A stretch of DNA of 64,000 nt from Thalassia testudinum. Lineage: Eukaryota; Streptophyta; Magnoliopsida; Alismatales; Hydrocharitaceae. The stretch covers positions 38,134,501 through 38,198,500 of the forward strand of contig JAZHRO010000013.1 in assembly GCA_037157565.1 (NCBI GenBank), read 5' to 3'. Below, piece by piece: positions 11,297 to 22,939 of the stretch. The notes beneath the pieces were generated by a model that was given only the letters and a program-made list of their open reading frames with translations, made no database searches and was not told where the DNA came from. Each line of letters begins with the position of its first letter. Positions within the stretch are counted from its first letter, which is position 1. The position numbers were made by a program, and so were the translations under genes.

Positions 11297-11755
11297 GTGT
11301 TGGTAAAATAGGTCACATGGATATGCTATTGAAGATCCAATACCTTTGTCATATAGATGGAGTAAATTTGGTTTTCCTTGCACTCCCACATTTCGATCTT
11401 TAAATACTCAATAGTGTAAGAAAAGAGCCTATCACTGATGGTGGCTGCTTTCCTTTGTGTCTTTTCCGTTTAAATTTGCTCATGGTTCTCATCTTTGGAT
11501 TTTTTACATTCACTTTTGTTGTGGCATCTAAGCAGTTTGGATTCATGATAACTTGTGTTTAAATTACTGATCTTGCCTTTTTTCTACCAAGTGTTTTGTC
11601 ATTATTTTTATTTTTCCATATTAGTGCCTCCCTTTTTTCCTTGGATGGTAAATGGAATAGGGTTGCTATAACTCTATACTTGAAATTTTTTTTCTGACAA
11701 ATATCTAGCGGATACATTTGAACGAGTAGGTTGAAATTATGGAATAACCTTGCAG
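11297..11755 (+). other. Possible copia 3' LTR, then TPX2 intron
   Basis: The start TGTTGGTAAAATAG after a purine tract suggests an LTR, but no partner copy was found. From about 11550 the sequence is T-rich intron leading to the acceptor of the first recognised TPX2 exon. Confidence 0.3.
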
Positions 11756-11912
11756 GGTTAACTTCTAGTCACACATCCGATAATTTGGAGTTGAAGTCCA
11801 TTGAAGAAGAAGATTCTTTAAGGTGCTCTACTCTTTTGAGACCTACTGCAAGCCAGCCGGCCAAGCAAAATAAACCCCGTGAAATTGGAAGTTCTAAACT
11901 GCACTTGCACCG
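11756..11912 (+). CDS. TPX2: TPX2-like exon 1 of the recognised set
   Basis: Encodes a Ser/Lys-rich stretch ending 'LLRPTASQPAKQNKPREIGSSKLHLH' (split here only to mark its end region), like the basic, low-complexity N-terminal half of plant TPX2. Donor CG|GTAAAAG. The last codon is split after two bases and completed by the first base of the next exon (CG+G = Arg). The 5' boundary is uncertain: AG at 11754-11755 is used here, but AG at 11728-11729 would add about nine residues (KLWNNLAG region). Confidence 0.75.
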
Positions 11913-12531
11913 GTAAAAGTCATCTTATTTAACTTTATTAGATGCACAGACCATCTAATTTTAAGGTTTATCTATGTAGAGGTTTTTGGACACTTGCATA
12001 TATTTTCCTTAGAAGCTGCTGGTGGAATTTTGTACAGGCAAAATATGGTCACATATGTCATTATTTGAAATATCTAGTTTAACACCCGAGTGCTATCCCA
12101 CCTCAAACATAGATAGATAAGGCCAAGTTCATGCAATTGTTGAAAATTATGCCTATTAGAATTTTGTGGCATGTTTAGGGTCAATTTTGGTTGGTAATAA
12201 GTGAGTAATTGCGGGCAAAGTTTCTTGTTTTAGGTTTGGGGCAATCCTTCAAGCAGTTGCCTTTTTTCTTCTAAAAGAAGTCCATCAATTGTGAAGTCTA
12301 TTTGTAGGTTAAATTTGTTTCACTGAACAGTTTTAAACTTTATTTTTTGGAACTCCACTTGTAAGATACATCAGTTGAACGGTTTAAAACTTTATTGCTT
12401 TGGTTTTGGAGCATTTAGATTCTGATTTTGTTTCCTATTTTGGATGCCTCTATCATCTCTCAATTTCATCTCATTTCTTGTCTCTTCTCGGTGATATGGC
12501 CTCTCTTCGCTAATGTGTGAATGCCAACCAG

Positions 12532-12643
12532 GCTTCCAAAGTCTTCATCTGTGAAAAAATTTGATGCTGGTCTGCTGGAAACGATATATGGTGGGGTCCA
12601 AGCATCTAAAAGGCAAAAGCTAGAAGGAGGCAATGCTCAAAAG
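12532..12643 (+). CDS. TPX2: TPX2-like exon 2
   Basis: Acceptor CAACCAG|G, donor CAAAAG|GTCATC. Encodes LPKSSSVKKFDAGLLETIYG then 'GVQASKRQKLEGGNAQK'; the KRQKLEGG basic cluster resembles a nuclear localisation signal and occurs in plant TPX2 at this point. It starts with one base completing exon 1's codon and ends in phase 0. The following intron is about 16.5 kb and houses the nested copia complex. Confidence 0.85.
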
Positions 12644-12906
12644 GTCATCATCAATTTTTTCCTTTTCAACCATTGTTTTATTTCCTAATATTGCTTTGGA
12701 TACATCTAATCAGTTAAGTTGTATTCCGTTGGTCTTCTTGGTAATCGCTATACTCAGAAGATCAGGGCCAAGTTTATCATTTCAGCCCTTGGCTATATAT
12801 CTTAATTAGGGGCTTTTAGTATGTCTATTTAGTTGGCTTATGTGTTGTCTGCTTGGTGGTTGCTGTCCAATTGTGGAAACCAAATTGCGGTGAGATTTAC
12901 AACATG
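12644..12906 (+). other. TPX2 intron 2, left unique part
   Basis: T-rich intron between the exon 2 donor and the copia N insertion. No other feature seen. Confidence 0.5.
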
Positions 12907-13097
12907 TGTTTTTTGTTAGAGGATTCTTTTTCTTTGTTTTCTACTTGCTACTTGTGTTTCTTTTGCCCCGTTTTTCTCTTTTAATCCTACTCTGAGCTAT
13001 CTTTGTTACATCTATTCCTTAGTAAGTCACCGCTATGGTCTATAAACAGTGTCATAGCCTCTTAATAATGTATACTTTGTCTCTAATTTTATTCTTG
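12907..13097 (+). repeat. 5' LTR of copia element N
   Basis: About 191 bp, ending ATTTTATTCTTGACA and followed by primer site TGGTATCAAAGTGGG (13098 onward). It matches 28550-28728 ('GAGTCACC-CTATGGTC', 'CATAGCCTCT', 'GTCTCTAATTTTATTC'). The left boundary is approximate; no convincing target duplication was found. Confidence 0.75.
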
Positions 13098-14430
13098 ACA
13101 TGGTATCAAAGTGGGGTAGCCCTTGGGATTTTTGCTTTTGAATATTGTTGGAGAACCTTCTTTCCTTCTCTCTTTGAAAAAAAAAAATCGTTGGAGAACC
13201 ATCGAAAAAAAAGAAAGGAAAGCTTCTTACCAACTCTTTCTTTGACTTAGCTAAACCATGGTTCCACCCACTCTTCGGTCGATGTCTGGCCTTGCCCTTT
13301 ACCAATGAACCTAGAATTCTACTGACGAACCTAGCGCTTTGCTAGGCATCCTAACTCTCCACTGGTCATTATAGGCTATCGCAAACTATCATATGAGGAC
13401 ATCCCAAGGCCGGCCTTCTTTTGTTCTATTATCACCCTTAGCTAGATTGGTACACTATCATGGGGCCTATCTCTATTGTTGTCTAGCCACTAGGTGGCAA
13501 AGGTCATAAAGTCAGTATGTGGTACTTAGTCAACTGGGTTATCACATAGTGTGTATGCGGTATGCAGGCGAGTATACGGACAAGTTTGCCATTTTGCATT
13601 TTTTACTTAAAAATATAAAAATAATCACTCAATTTTTCAAAAAATTTGTCATACGTCCTAAACATATGAAAAATCAAGATTATAAACATAAAACCACCGA
13701 ATTATAGCTTGCGACATCCTCATCACTTTATTATGCAAGTCTTCTTTCATTTGTTCTTGCCACAACATCGCCTTGACCTTCCCATGTAACTTCACACTTT
13801 GGGAATGCAATAGCGAACTGAACCTGAAATCTGATGCGAACAATCAATCGAAGCAGCGGAGCATACTCGCACTCACTCTAATGGCATACCTTTTGCATGA
13901 TGTGTCAGCGAGGAAATGGGTACAATGGCTTAACCCATTAGGTGTAGGTGCTTTCTTGAGGTGGAATCTTTGGGTTCTTCCTATTTGACCCAAAATTGAT
14001 CGGTCTACCCATGAATAGGTTGAAGAGAGCTCGGAAAGGCCTTGGAGGATTGATTCCACATATGTGGAAAAATACGTGGATGACTTGTGGATAGGGGTGA
14101 AAGGCCAACTATGATCGGATTTAGTTCGTTTTCCACTAAATCTATTTCAATAGGGTGTATGATGTTGATTGCTTGAGGTAGAGCACTCAATGGTCTCGGG
14201 TGGCTTACACTTTCCCAGCCCTAGGGAAAGTCCGAATACAAGCCATTGGCATTTGCATGGACAAACTTTTTGGGTGCTAAGATCCAAAGTTGAGAAGGAA
14301 ACAACCCAGATCGTATGGGAAGCTCCCAAAGTAATCACAATGGAAAAGGAAGTAATTGATCGATGACAATCGGGAGGTGGCCTTGGAAGGAGCCATCTAA
14401 CAGCTTGATGCTGGAGATGAGATTCCTTTT
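13098..14430 (+). mobile_element. Copia N leader plus unclassified insertion
   Basis: The first 300-400 bases follow the primer site and act as leader. 13500-14430 carries no recognisable domain; short open frames on both strands lack similarity I can name. It ends at the CTTTT target site of element C (14426-14430). Confidence 0.4.
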
Positions 14431-14940
14431 TGTTTGGAACATGGAAGCCCCGTGGTAGTGTCACATGGCAGCCAGCCAGGCCACGTAGCACTGCCACGTG
14501 GCAGTAGGTCAAGGAGGCCCTTAGGGTCGGCGGAGAAGGTCTAAGGGACCTAATTTTGGTATTGCTTATGTTCAAAGTTTTTTTAGTGGTTTTTAGGAAA
14601 AGTTATTTTAGGAAGTTGTTTGGTGATTTGATCTTTCTTAATTTAGAGATGTGACTTGTTTTTTATTTTGTTGGGATATGTTCTCTCTATAAAAAGAGTC
14701 TTCCCATTATAAGTCTCTTGAGTAAGTAATAATATTTCCTGTTCCAAAATACTCCTCTCCTTTCTCTTCTTCCCTACATAGCAGTCGACCACCACCATCA
14801 TCGCTGACCACCTTCATCGGCCACCATAAGCAGCCACTGGCTGCTGCTCCTCTCCCTGATCTCCACGTGGGCAGTCCCCTTGTGGACTGTTTTCCCACGT
14901 CCACGGGAGCCTCTATACTCCACGCACGCGATTCTTGACA
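14431..14940 (+). repeat. 5' LTR of gag-only element C
   Basis: 510 bp, starting TGTTTGGAACATGG and ending GATTCTTGACA, with CACGTGGCAG-type units near 14470-14505 and TATAAAAAGAG at about 14688. The left flank CTTTT versus GTTTT right of the 3' LTR (16636-16640) gives a target duplication with one mismatch. Confidence 0.85.
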
Positions 14941-16145
14941 TGGTATCAGAGCCAACAGTCTAGGCTCTCTTGGCGTGTGTGGGTTTTTGACCACACGTAT
15001 GTGGCTTTTGTCTCCAGAGAGAATCTTCCTCGACAAATTCGACACCTTACGTGGAGAAGGAAGACAATAGAAGATGTTGGAAGGTTCTACGACGATTGGG
15101 GACGTCACGTTGGGTCCTGGAGAAAGCAAGGTGGTTGTCTCGGGGACAACCATCAAGCTACATGATGCCTCCAACTATGTCTTGTAGGCTCGCCCCTCCA
15201 AGATATTTGTTGGAGGATAGGAGAAACTTAGTATTCGCCTTGAGGAGCCATCGAAGTGGAAGGATGGCAAGAAAATGAAGTACGAGAAGAAGAATTATAT
15301 TGTCATGAATTGGGTTATGAATTCAATGGATCCCTTCATCACCTCGAACATGCTCTACAAGAAGAGCATGTACGGCATTTGGATGACCCTTGAGAAAAGG
15401 TATGCCTAAGCATCAAGCAACGCTCGTATTACTGATTTGTACACTTGTACATGGACAACGAGTCAGGGAAATCTTTCCTTGACCAAATACTACGAGAAGA
15501 TGGAGTTTTGTTTGAGGAGTTGGAGATCTTCGAGCCACTATGTTGTGACAAGCAGGGGGAGACATGGGCGGTTTGGCAATCCATCTTGTTTTTATCGTGG
15601 TTACATCCCTGTTATTGAGCCACTTGTGATCAGATCCTCGCCTCCGATGGGAAGATGGACTTCAAGACCATTTTCTGCCGTCTCCTAAAGTTGGAGGTAC
15701 CTGAAGATGAAGTCATGTCCAATGGCGAGAAGTTCGCACTTGCTATCCCAGGCGCAAGTGTGGGGTGTGGAAGAGGATGTGGTTGAGCCCTGGTCGCGTT
15801 TACCCAAAGTGCCAACATTGTGGATGTACCAATTATCCACAAGATAGATGTTGGAATAAGTTCGGGAGGCCTTCATGTGGGGCTACTAGCACCTCACTTG
15901 TAGACTCTTGACTCCTGAGGATCTTGAGAAGTTATGGACCATGCTTCGTGAAGACAAGTCAACGGCGGCTGTCGTGATGATTATTCAGGTTGCCACAGAT
16001 GCAACGACTTCAAGGGTTGCAAGAGGCTAGATCGTTGATTCGTCTAAGGAGAAGTTCGAGAGCACAACTCTCGAGGAAGAAGAGTGGTAGGGCGTTTAGT
16101 CTTACAAGTTAAAGATCAAGTCATCGTCCTCCTGACCTCAACTTG
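14941..16145 (+). pseudogene. Element C gag gene, broken; same family as element B
   Basis: Begins with primer site TGGTATCAGAGCC. Gag is traceable across frames: 'NYIVMNWVMNSMDPF' (15292-15340), 'NMLYKKSMYGIWMTLEKRY' (15349-15405), 'NLSLTKYYEKMEF' (15469-15507), and a zinc knuckle with C-x2-C, NYPQD and RCW (about 15808-15855). Near the end 'LREDKSTAAVVMI' and 'VATDATTSRVARG' match elements A, B and G. No pol. Several stops and frameshifts. It sits in the gag-leader zone of copia N. Confidence 0.8.
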
Positions 16146-16635
16146 AACGTGGTAGTGCCATGTGGCAGCTTGCTCGGCCACGTGGCACTGCCACATGGTA
16201 GTCGGTCAGGGAGGCCCTTAGGTTGGCGGTGAAGGTCCAAGGACCTAATTTTGGTATTGCTTATGTTCCAAGTTTGTTTAGTTGTTTTTAGGAAAACTTG
16301 TTTTAGGAAGTTGTTTTGGTGATTTTATCTTTCTTAATTTAGCGATGTGATTTGTTTCTTATTTTATTGGGATATGTTCTCTTTATAAAAGGAGAGTCTT
16401 CCCATTGTAAGTCTTTTGAGTAAGCAATAATATTTCCTATTCCAAAATACTCCTCTCATCTCTCTTCTTCTCTACATAGCACCCGGCCACTACCATTGCC
16501 AACCACCTTCACCGGCCACCACAAGTAGCCACCGATTGCTGCTCCTCTCCCTGATCTCCATGTAGGCAGTCCCCTTGTCGATTGTTTTCCTATGTCCAAG
16601 GGAGCCTCTACACTCCACGCACGTGATTCTTGACA
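16146..16635 (+). repeat. 3' LTR of element C (5' end trimmed)
   Basis: Matches 14431-14940 from the ACGTGGTAGTGCC segment to GATTCTTGACA. The usual TGTTGGGAA start and the purine tract are missing at the junction CTCAACTTGA|ACGTGG, so a small deletion removed the internal/LTR border. Confidence 0.8.
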
Positions 16636-16997
16636 GTTTTCATTTGATATCATTTAACAAGCCGGCTCATGTGGTGAAGCAATGGCAGCAATAGCCTGTG
16701 GTTGTGGCTCTTTTGGATGAGGATGCGACGGAGATATTGGTGGACGTGGACAAGGATGTGGAGTTGCTTGCTGTTGTGAACATTGCCATTGAACTAGATC
16801 ATATTTGGTAAACCACTTGCACAAGTTAACTTGGGTTCTTTAGATAGCATAATTGCCATTGTGCCCATCCTGGTTAGGATGTTGCCATTATTGAGGAATA
16901 TGCCAGATTCATCCGCATTTCTTTGGAGAATGTACATGCATCTCAAACGGTTGCTCTCTACTGCTATCTCTTTTCGTATGTCTGCTTTTATTAAGAA
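16636..16997 (+). pseudogene. Copia N gag fragment
   Basis: Glycine/arginine-rich text in one frame ('RRRYWWTWTRMW' type, GRGRG-like on inspection of 16715-16765), then a degenerate CCHC zone, then 'IIEEYARFIRISLENVHASQTVA' (16890-16958). The frame continues across the nested copia K: 16980-16997 plus 22229 onward reads SAFIKKVTYTKWIVD, joining gag to the protease start. Confidence 0.65.
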
Positions 16998-17143
16998 AAT
17001 TGGTTGAAATGAGATAAGTTTATTGTAACCCTAGGTCTCTCTTATATAGAGAGAGACTAAAAGAGTAAAAATATATCCTTGCCCCTGAGGAGCACACATG
17101 GAAAAAGCTAGAAAGGAAACAATATACATATGGTACGCTAACA
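16998..17143 (-). repeat. 3' LTR of copia element K
   Basis: About 146 bp, matching 22084-22228. Read on +: AATTGGTTGAAATGAG ... CGCTAACA, followed by CTCCCCCTCAAGCTGGAGC, the reverse-strand purine tract. The left flank AAGAA (16993-16997) repeats at 22229-22233. Confidence 0.9.
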
Positions 17144-17150
17144 CTCCCCC

Positions 17151-17691
17151 TCAAGCTGGAGCATATATGTCTATCATGCTAAGCTTGGAGATACATGAAT
17201 CAAATGAAGATATGGTCAAGGGCTTGGTGAAAATATCTGCAGTCAAGGGCTTGGTGAAAATATAGCAACCCCTTCTGAATAATGTCCTTGGTATAGTGAT
17301 AGTCAACCTCAACATACTTTGTTCTCTCGTGAAATGCTGGGTTGTTGGCAATGAAGGTGGTTGCTTTATTGTCACATCGCATCTCCATAGGATTTGAAAA
17401 ATGCACCGGTAGGTCAATAAGTAAAGATTTGATAAACATCATCTCTACAATCATCTGAGCCATAACTCTATACTCAGACTCGGCACTAGATCTTGCAACT
17501 ATGCCTTGTTTCTTGTTCCTCCAGGTGATCAAATTTCCTGCTAAGAAGGTGTAGAACCCAATAGTGGATTTACGATCCACATGGCATCCAGCATAGTTTG
17601 CAACCGAGTAGCCAACCAACATTATAGAAGACCCCTTTGAGAAGAAAAGACCCTTCCCAAGAGCCCTCTTGACATATCTAAGTACCATCAA
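17151..17691 (-). pseudogene. Copia K RNase H
   Basis: Encodes the copia RNase H tail: 'GYSVANYAGCHVDRKSTIGF', 'GNLITWRNKKQGIVARSS' with AESEYRVMAQ, 'MEMRCDNKATTFIANNPAFH', 'YVEVDYHYTKDIIQKGLLY'. Near the end a local tandem duplication of about 27 bp (17219-17266) repeats FTKPLTADI, and the closing 'SKLSMIDIYAPA' lies in another frame. The element's purine tract follows. Confidence 0.88.
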
Positions 17692-18500
17692 TGCTGCATC
17701 CTAATGCTGTTGTGTTGACTTAGCCATGAACTGATTCAGTCTCTTGACTGCAAAGGAGATATCCGGTCTCACGATAGTAAGATACAACTTGCCAACAAAC
17801 TGTCTGTACCTTCTGTTGTCCACTTGTGCATCCTCACCATAGAGTGGCATCTTACGGTCCATAGGAATATTGGCCTCCTTGGCCCCAAGCATATCAACCT
17901 CCTGCAAAATATCTAAAGCATACTTTTGCTAATATAAGACCAGACCTTCCTTGCTGTGAGCCACCTCAATACGAAGGAAATACCTTAAAGCCACCAGGTC
18001 CTTCATGAGAAACTGTTCTGCTATGATGTGCTTAACCTCAGCAATACCCTCCATATCGTCCCCTGTGATGATCAAATCATCTACATAACCAAGAGTACCA
18101 CAGTATCTCGTCTAGCCATCTTGATAAAGAGTGAAAAATCCGTTGTCGATCTCTTAAATCTAGCTGCCTCTACAACTTGTGACAATCTCTGAAACCAGAC
18201 TTTGGGGACTCTTTTTGAGGCCACCTATGGCCTTTTGTAATCAGCATACACACTCCCCCTGTCTCTCAAATCCAGGCAGCTGCTGCATATACACTTCCTC
18301 TTTGAGATCACCATAAAGGAATGCATTCTTCACATTTAATTGGTGAAGGGGCAATGTAACTGAACTGCCACTGCAGTCAACACCCGAATTGTGGGAAGTC
18401 TGGCAACTAAAGAGAAGGTGTCAAAGTAGTCCACCCCATAGGTCTAGGCGAACCCCTTTGCCACAAGGTGGGCTTTGTACCTAGCAACACCACCATCAGG
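17692..18500 (-). pseudogene. Copia K reverse transcriptase
   Basis: Frameshifted RT. 'LVAKGFA' and 'TYGVDYFDTF' lie near 18480-18420, the YVDD catalytic box is preserved at about 18077-18088, and 'IVRPDISFAVKRLNQFMAK' at 17795-17720. Stops and single-base shifts separate these blocks. Confidence 0.82.
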
Positions 18501-18869
18501 ATTGAATTTCATAGTAAATACCCATCGACAGCCAACGAGTGCAGCACCATCAGGAAGAGAAGTATGCTCCCAAGTCCCATGGCCTCGAAGAGCAGCCATC
18601 TCATCCTTTATGGCTGCCCGTTATTTTGGATCAAGTATGGCCTCATGGTGTGTAGCTGGAATCTGTGTAGCTGGAATCTGGTGCCTAAGTAAATCCAGCA
18701 AATCCAAGAGCAAGAGTATCAGTATCCAGTGCCCCTGCCGTGGGATAAGTAGTGCAAGTCCGTGGCCGTTTTCGAATAGCTATCGAAAGGTCAATATCAT
18801 CGCCTGATACATCACCTGCCCTGTCCTTGTGACCATGACATGGCAAACATACGTCAGTGTCTAAAGGAC

Positions 18870-19640
18870 TCACCTGAGAATTCGATGGTGAGGACGAGGA
18901 TGGGGTCCCTTATAGGTAGCATGAGGGCGAACATATGTCTGCAGAGGCCCAGTCAGGAGTGGAAAGGGATGTGTAGCTGGTGGTGGTGGTGTGGTAGGGA
19001 TAGAAATCTCAGGAAAGATCTCAAAACGAATGAGAGAATATGGCATAGGCACGGTATCGCCCTCGGGAGGCATCTTAGCAGTCGTCATAGAAAAGAAAGG
19101 TACAGCCTTATGAAAGGTAACATTTGCTGAAACATAGTGCCGAGAAGTAAGTAGATCAAAGCAGCGATACCCCTTTTGTGTGCAGGTATACCCAAGAAAA
19201 ACACAGTTAACTGCTCTCGGTGCTAGTTTATCTCGACCTGGTCCCAACAAGTGGACAAAGGTAACACAACTAAAAGATCGAGGGGTGACGTGAAACAATG
19301 GACGATCAGGATATATGACCTGAATAGGAATCCGTTTATGCATTGCAGCATTAGGCACCCGGTTAACCAAAAAATAAGCAGTCAAAACAGCGTTGCCCCA
19401 ATAGAGAGAAGGGACAGAGTGGTGAATTAATAAGGTGCGGGTAACATCAAGAATATGGCGATGTTTCCTCTCAGCAGCACCATTTTGTTGAGAGGTATGA
19501 GGACATGGTGTTTCATGGATAATGCCACAACTAGAAAGAAATTGCATAAACGTAAAGTACGAAATTTCAAGGCATTATCCAAGCGAAAGCACTTCACCAA
19601 GAAGAATGTTGAGTTTTTATTTCTTTGACAAAGTTTTCAA
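18870..19640 (-). pseudogene. Copia K integrase C-terminal half and linker
   Basis: The open part 19547-18870 has 'ETPCPHTSQQNGAAERKHRH' (third catalytic Glu in AAERKHRH), 'YWGNAVLTAYFLVNRVPN', 'FGCVTFVHL'-like 'FSCVTFVHLLGPGRDKL', 'KCVFLGY'-like 'NCVFLGYTCTQKGYRCFD', and a Pro/Ser-rich linker to RT. The catalytic Asp region upstream (19560-19900) is in other frames. Confidence 0.88.
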
Positions 19641-19941
19641 TAATTTGTCCCACATCAGACTTATTTTTCAAGAGAAACATTCAAGTCACACGTGAAAAAT
19701 CATCAACTAAAATAAGATAATACTTGTTCCTAAGTTGATCAGGAGTACGATTAGGACCCCACACATCCATATGGATCAAATAAAAAACGAAGACAGACGA
19801 AGCAGACGTAGAACTGGAAAAAATAGTCCTATGGTACTTGCCAAGTTGACAAGTATCACAGGTGAGAGCAGTAAATGAGGGAATATGTGGTATAACGCGT
19901 CTGAGGCGATGAGTGGTTAGATGGCCAAGGTGGTGGTGCTA

Positions 19942-20361
19942 CTAGAGAGGTCCAGTAGAAGCAAAGCCCTGGGTAGCAGAAGCAACAAATGCAGTATGGC
20001 TTAGATGATACACCCCATCTTTCTCACACTCTCTACCAAATGTCTTCCCAGTGAATGTGTATTGCAAGACACAAGAAGACGAATCAAAGATAGCTCGGCA
20101 GTTCAGATCCCTAGTAATGCTGCTAACAGAAAATAAACTCAAGGGAAAATGAGGCACATAATAGACATCTGCAAGTCTCAAAGTAGGTGATAATGACATA
20201 TCTCCCTTGCTAACAAATGACGAGTGCCTCCTTTCAAAAAAAACAAGTGACGAGTGTCTCCCATCAACCACCTGCACTGTCTTGGTAGGTCTAACAGGTG
20301 CCAACTGAGAAAAGGATCCACAGTTGCCACGTAGGTGCTTGGATGCACTCGAATCAATCAA
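19942..20361 (-). pseudogene. Copia K protease and pre-integrase region
   Basis: Opens 'MIDSSASKHLRGN', the equivalent of the aspartic-protease box DSGA, but the conserved Gly is Ser here. It then shows 'LADVYYVPHFPLSLFSVSSIT' and the pre-integrase 'GVYHLSH'. A partial duplication (two 'RHSS' units, about 20210-20275) adds residues not found in related proteases. Confidence 0.8.
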
Positions 20362-21366
20362 TCACTCACTAAAAGACAGAAGTGATGACATACCAGTTGC
20401 AAGTGTCTCTGATGAGGAGGCCATGGTTGCAGTGTTCGGAATCTGAGAGGATGAAGCTTGTGTCAACTGCGTAATCTGCTGTCTCAGTGTCTCAATCTCT
20501 GTACTTAAGGAGTTCGCATCAGGGTTGGTTGGCAATTCGTCGAGAACCTCAGCTGCCTGATTGGCCATGGGTGGCCTACCGTGCATCTGCCAACATGTAG
20601 CCTTTGGATGACTAAGTTTGCCACACTAAGTGTGGTGTCTTGGTACGTGTACCAAATGAGCGTTCGTGTCCACAACCATGAGCTCAGGCTGCCAGTGCGG
20701 ATGTTTGAGTACCTATGTGTGGAGCTAGAGTATGAATTGCAACTCTGTTGAGTCTACTGTAAGCCTCCTCCAGGGCAGGAAGCTCAGGAGCTGTGAAAAT
20801 TTGATCTCTAGCAGATGTATACTCAGGTCCAAGACCTGCCAAGAAGAGAGATACGGTCAACTGTCTCTGAAAATTCCTCCAATAATCACAGGCACACCTC
20901 GTTAGATAAGAGTGATGTCTCTCTAGCATTCCCTTCAAGAGGAAGTAGTTTTGTGGCAGAGTGTGTTCGTCCTGGTGGAAATAGAAAACGGCGTAGAAGA
21001 CCTGAAAGACTCGTGCAGAGTTCTTGGCATGAGAATAAGTCTTACGCAAAGACTCCCACATCTTCTTTGCAGTGTCGTAATACATGATCTCATCCCCTAT
21101 ACGGGGAATAACTGTCTACATAAGCCACGTAGAGACCATGGCGTTGTCTCTATCTTAGGTGGCGTTGGCGCCATTCTTGCTCTTGGGCTCTGGATCTGTA
21201 AGGATGTGGCTCTTCCCGTGACCCCTGATGATCATGAGGAAAGTCTGAGACCACCGTGGGTAATTGGTTTTGTCCAACTTAACGATAGGCCCGAAAATAG
21301 ATTTTTCAGTACCCTGGTGTCCAAAGAAGTGCCCGAATTCACCTCGGACTGATCATCTGAAGCCAT
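20362..21366 (-). pseudogene. Copia K gag
   Basis: ATG near 21366 (minus) starts MASDDQSE. The UBN2-type core is at 21085-20684: 'DTAKKMWESLRKTYSHAKNS', 'VSLFLAGLGPEYTSARDQIF', 'EEAYSRLNRV'. A third open piece, 20586-20362, leads to the protease. The three pieces are in different frames, and the zinc knuckle between the last two is degraded. Confidence 0.8.
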
Positions 21367-22083
21367 CCTTACAATCTTTGAGCCACAATCAGACTTTTAT
21401 ATCTAATAGATCATCAATTAGATCTGAATTATGCAAAAATCAGATCTGCATCTTCACAAGAAATCCCCTTAGACTAGTATTGGCCTAACTCGGGTGTAAG
21501 GTGACCACTCGAGAAGGCCCTCAAGAGATCTAGGTTTCTTTCTCTCTGTTGTAGAAGAAAGTGGCCTTAGGAAGGGGCTACAGTTCCCTCAAATGTGCCG
21601 CAACACGTTGATCTACTGCTTTGGAGGTCGTCAGTGCTGCCTCAACCACGCAAGGCTGCTAGGCGGCACTCTGAACCGCTGCACGACTACTGATGCACTT
21701 CCGATGAGGTGTTGCGCCACCTTCGGGATCATTGTAGCACCTCCTCAGTTGCACACGTGGACTGTCCGATTAGCTGGAGCGTTGCCGTGAGGCGTTGTGT
21801 CGACTCAGGAGCATTGGAGTACCGCCTCAGGCGCGCACAGCTACCGTTCGACTGGCTGGAGCGTTGCTGTGAGGTGCTGCGCTGCTTCAGAGGCATTGCC
21901 AGCTCACTAGCGTCGTCGCAGCAGCATCGTCGCATGTGCTGTAGCACGTCGTCGGAGCTCCACCGAGAGCTTCTGCTACTCTCGAGGGAGAAAGGAGACC
22001 TAGGGTTTCGGTGGTTAGGGTTTTGGAGGCTGTGAGGGGTGGGATACCTAGAACTACTGTCTATGACGGATGCTCCGATACCA

Positions 22084-22228
22084 AATTGGTTGAAATGAGA
22101 TAAGTTTATTATAACCCTAGGTCTCTCTTATATAGAGAGAGTCCAAAAGGGTAAAAATATATCCTTGCCCCTGTAGAGCACACATGGAAAAAGCTAGAAA
22201 GGGATAGCACATATATGATATGCTAACA
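22084..22228 (-). repeat. 5' LTR of copia element K
   Basis: 145 bp, partner of 16998-17143, with TATATAGAGAGAG downstream of the promoter on the minus strand. Ends at the AAGAA duplication (22229-22233). Confidence 0.9.
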
Positions 22229-22935
22229 AAGAAAGTCACATATACAAAATGGATAGTTGATTTTGGTGATTTTTTTTACCTAAAAGGCTTGGTTCTCTAA
22301 GAAAGTTAACAGTGGGTCTCTCTTTTGTTATTGGATGGGAGGATATTCAGATTACTCCTGGGTTTCTGCTGACAGATGTTCTACATGCACCACGTTTCAC
22401 CCCATTTTATTCTTAACTCACTTTTTGTTTGTCAGATTACGAAGAAATTGTCCCATTAAGCTACTTTTTACAAAACTTATTCTTTGACGGTCGAAAGTGA
22501 TTGGCGGTGGTGATTACTGAGATGGCATATGTTTCCTATGTACATCTGTTTCTCTTGCAACGAGTTAACTATTATCATTTCTTCTCATCAGTAGCATCTT
22601 TTGTTTGAGCATCTCAATTCTTCTGTTCTTTGGAAGCAATTCCTTGAGTTCAAGATTGAAGATTTTTTCAAACGTATGCTTGTCAGTTTGCGAAACATGA
22701 TTATTCTTTTTTTTCCCTTGCAAGAATAAGCAATCATTTGTGCCCTTCTTATTTTATTCTTGTTCATGCAAATCTCTGGGGGCATGTATTCGCACAAGGC
22801 TTTGTGGTTTCCATTTCTTTCTAGTTTTGGTTGATCGTTGTCATTGCTTTGATTTTTTTGATGAAAAAAAAGTTGGAAACTTTTTTAAAAGAGAAAGTGT
22901 GATTATCCGGTTGATAGCCACCCAAGAAATATATT
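22229..22935 (+). pseudogene. Copia N protease and integrase N-terminal part
   Basis: Resumes the gag/protease frame after element K (VTYTKWIVDFG, equivalent to WIVDSGA). A degraded protease follows: the region at 22370-22400 resembles the DVLHAPRF turn. Then an integrase start near 22720-22900, where 'GFHFFLVLVDRCHCFDFFDE' corresponds to the copia GFHYFLTLVDD segment with the first catalytic Asp. Out of frame in several places. Confidence 0.65.
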
Positions 22936-22939
22936 GATT

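Larger units (their letters stand above)
17144..22083 (-). mobile_element. Copia element K internal region, near complete but frameshifted
   Basis: A 5.2-kb minus-strand copia element nested inside copia N, with all domains in order: gag, protease, integrase, RT, RNase H. The primer site (reverse of GCTCCGATACCA, 22072-22083) touches the right LTR. Both LTRs and a perfect AAGAA target duplication remain, so it is the youngest-looking full element here. At least six frameshifts or stops make it dead. Confidence 0.92.

Noticed and set aside
13033..13305. Possible exon-like frames around 13.0-13.3 kb
   Set aside because: They overlap the copia N LTR and primer site; phase of exons 2 and 3 needs no extra exon.
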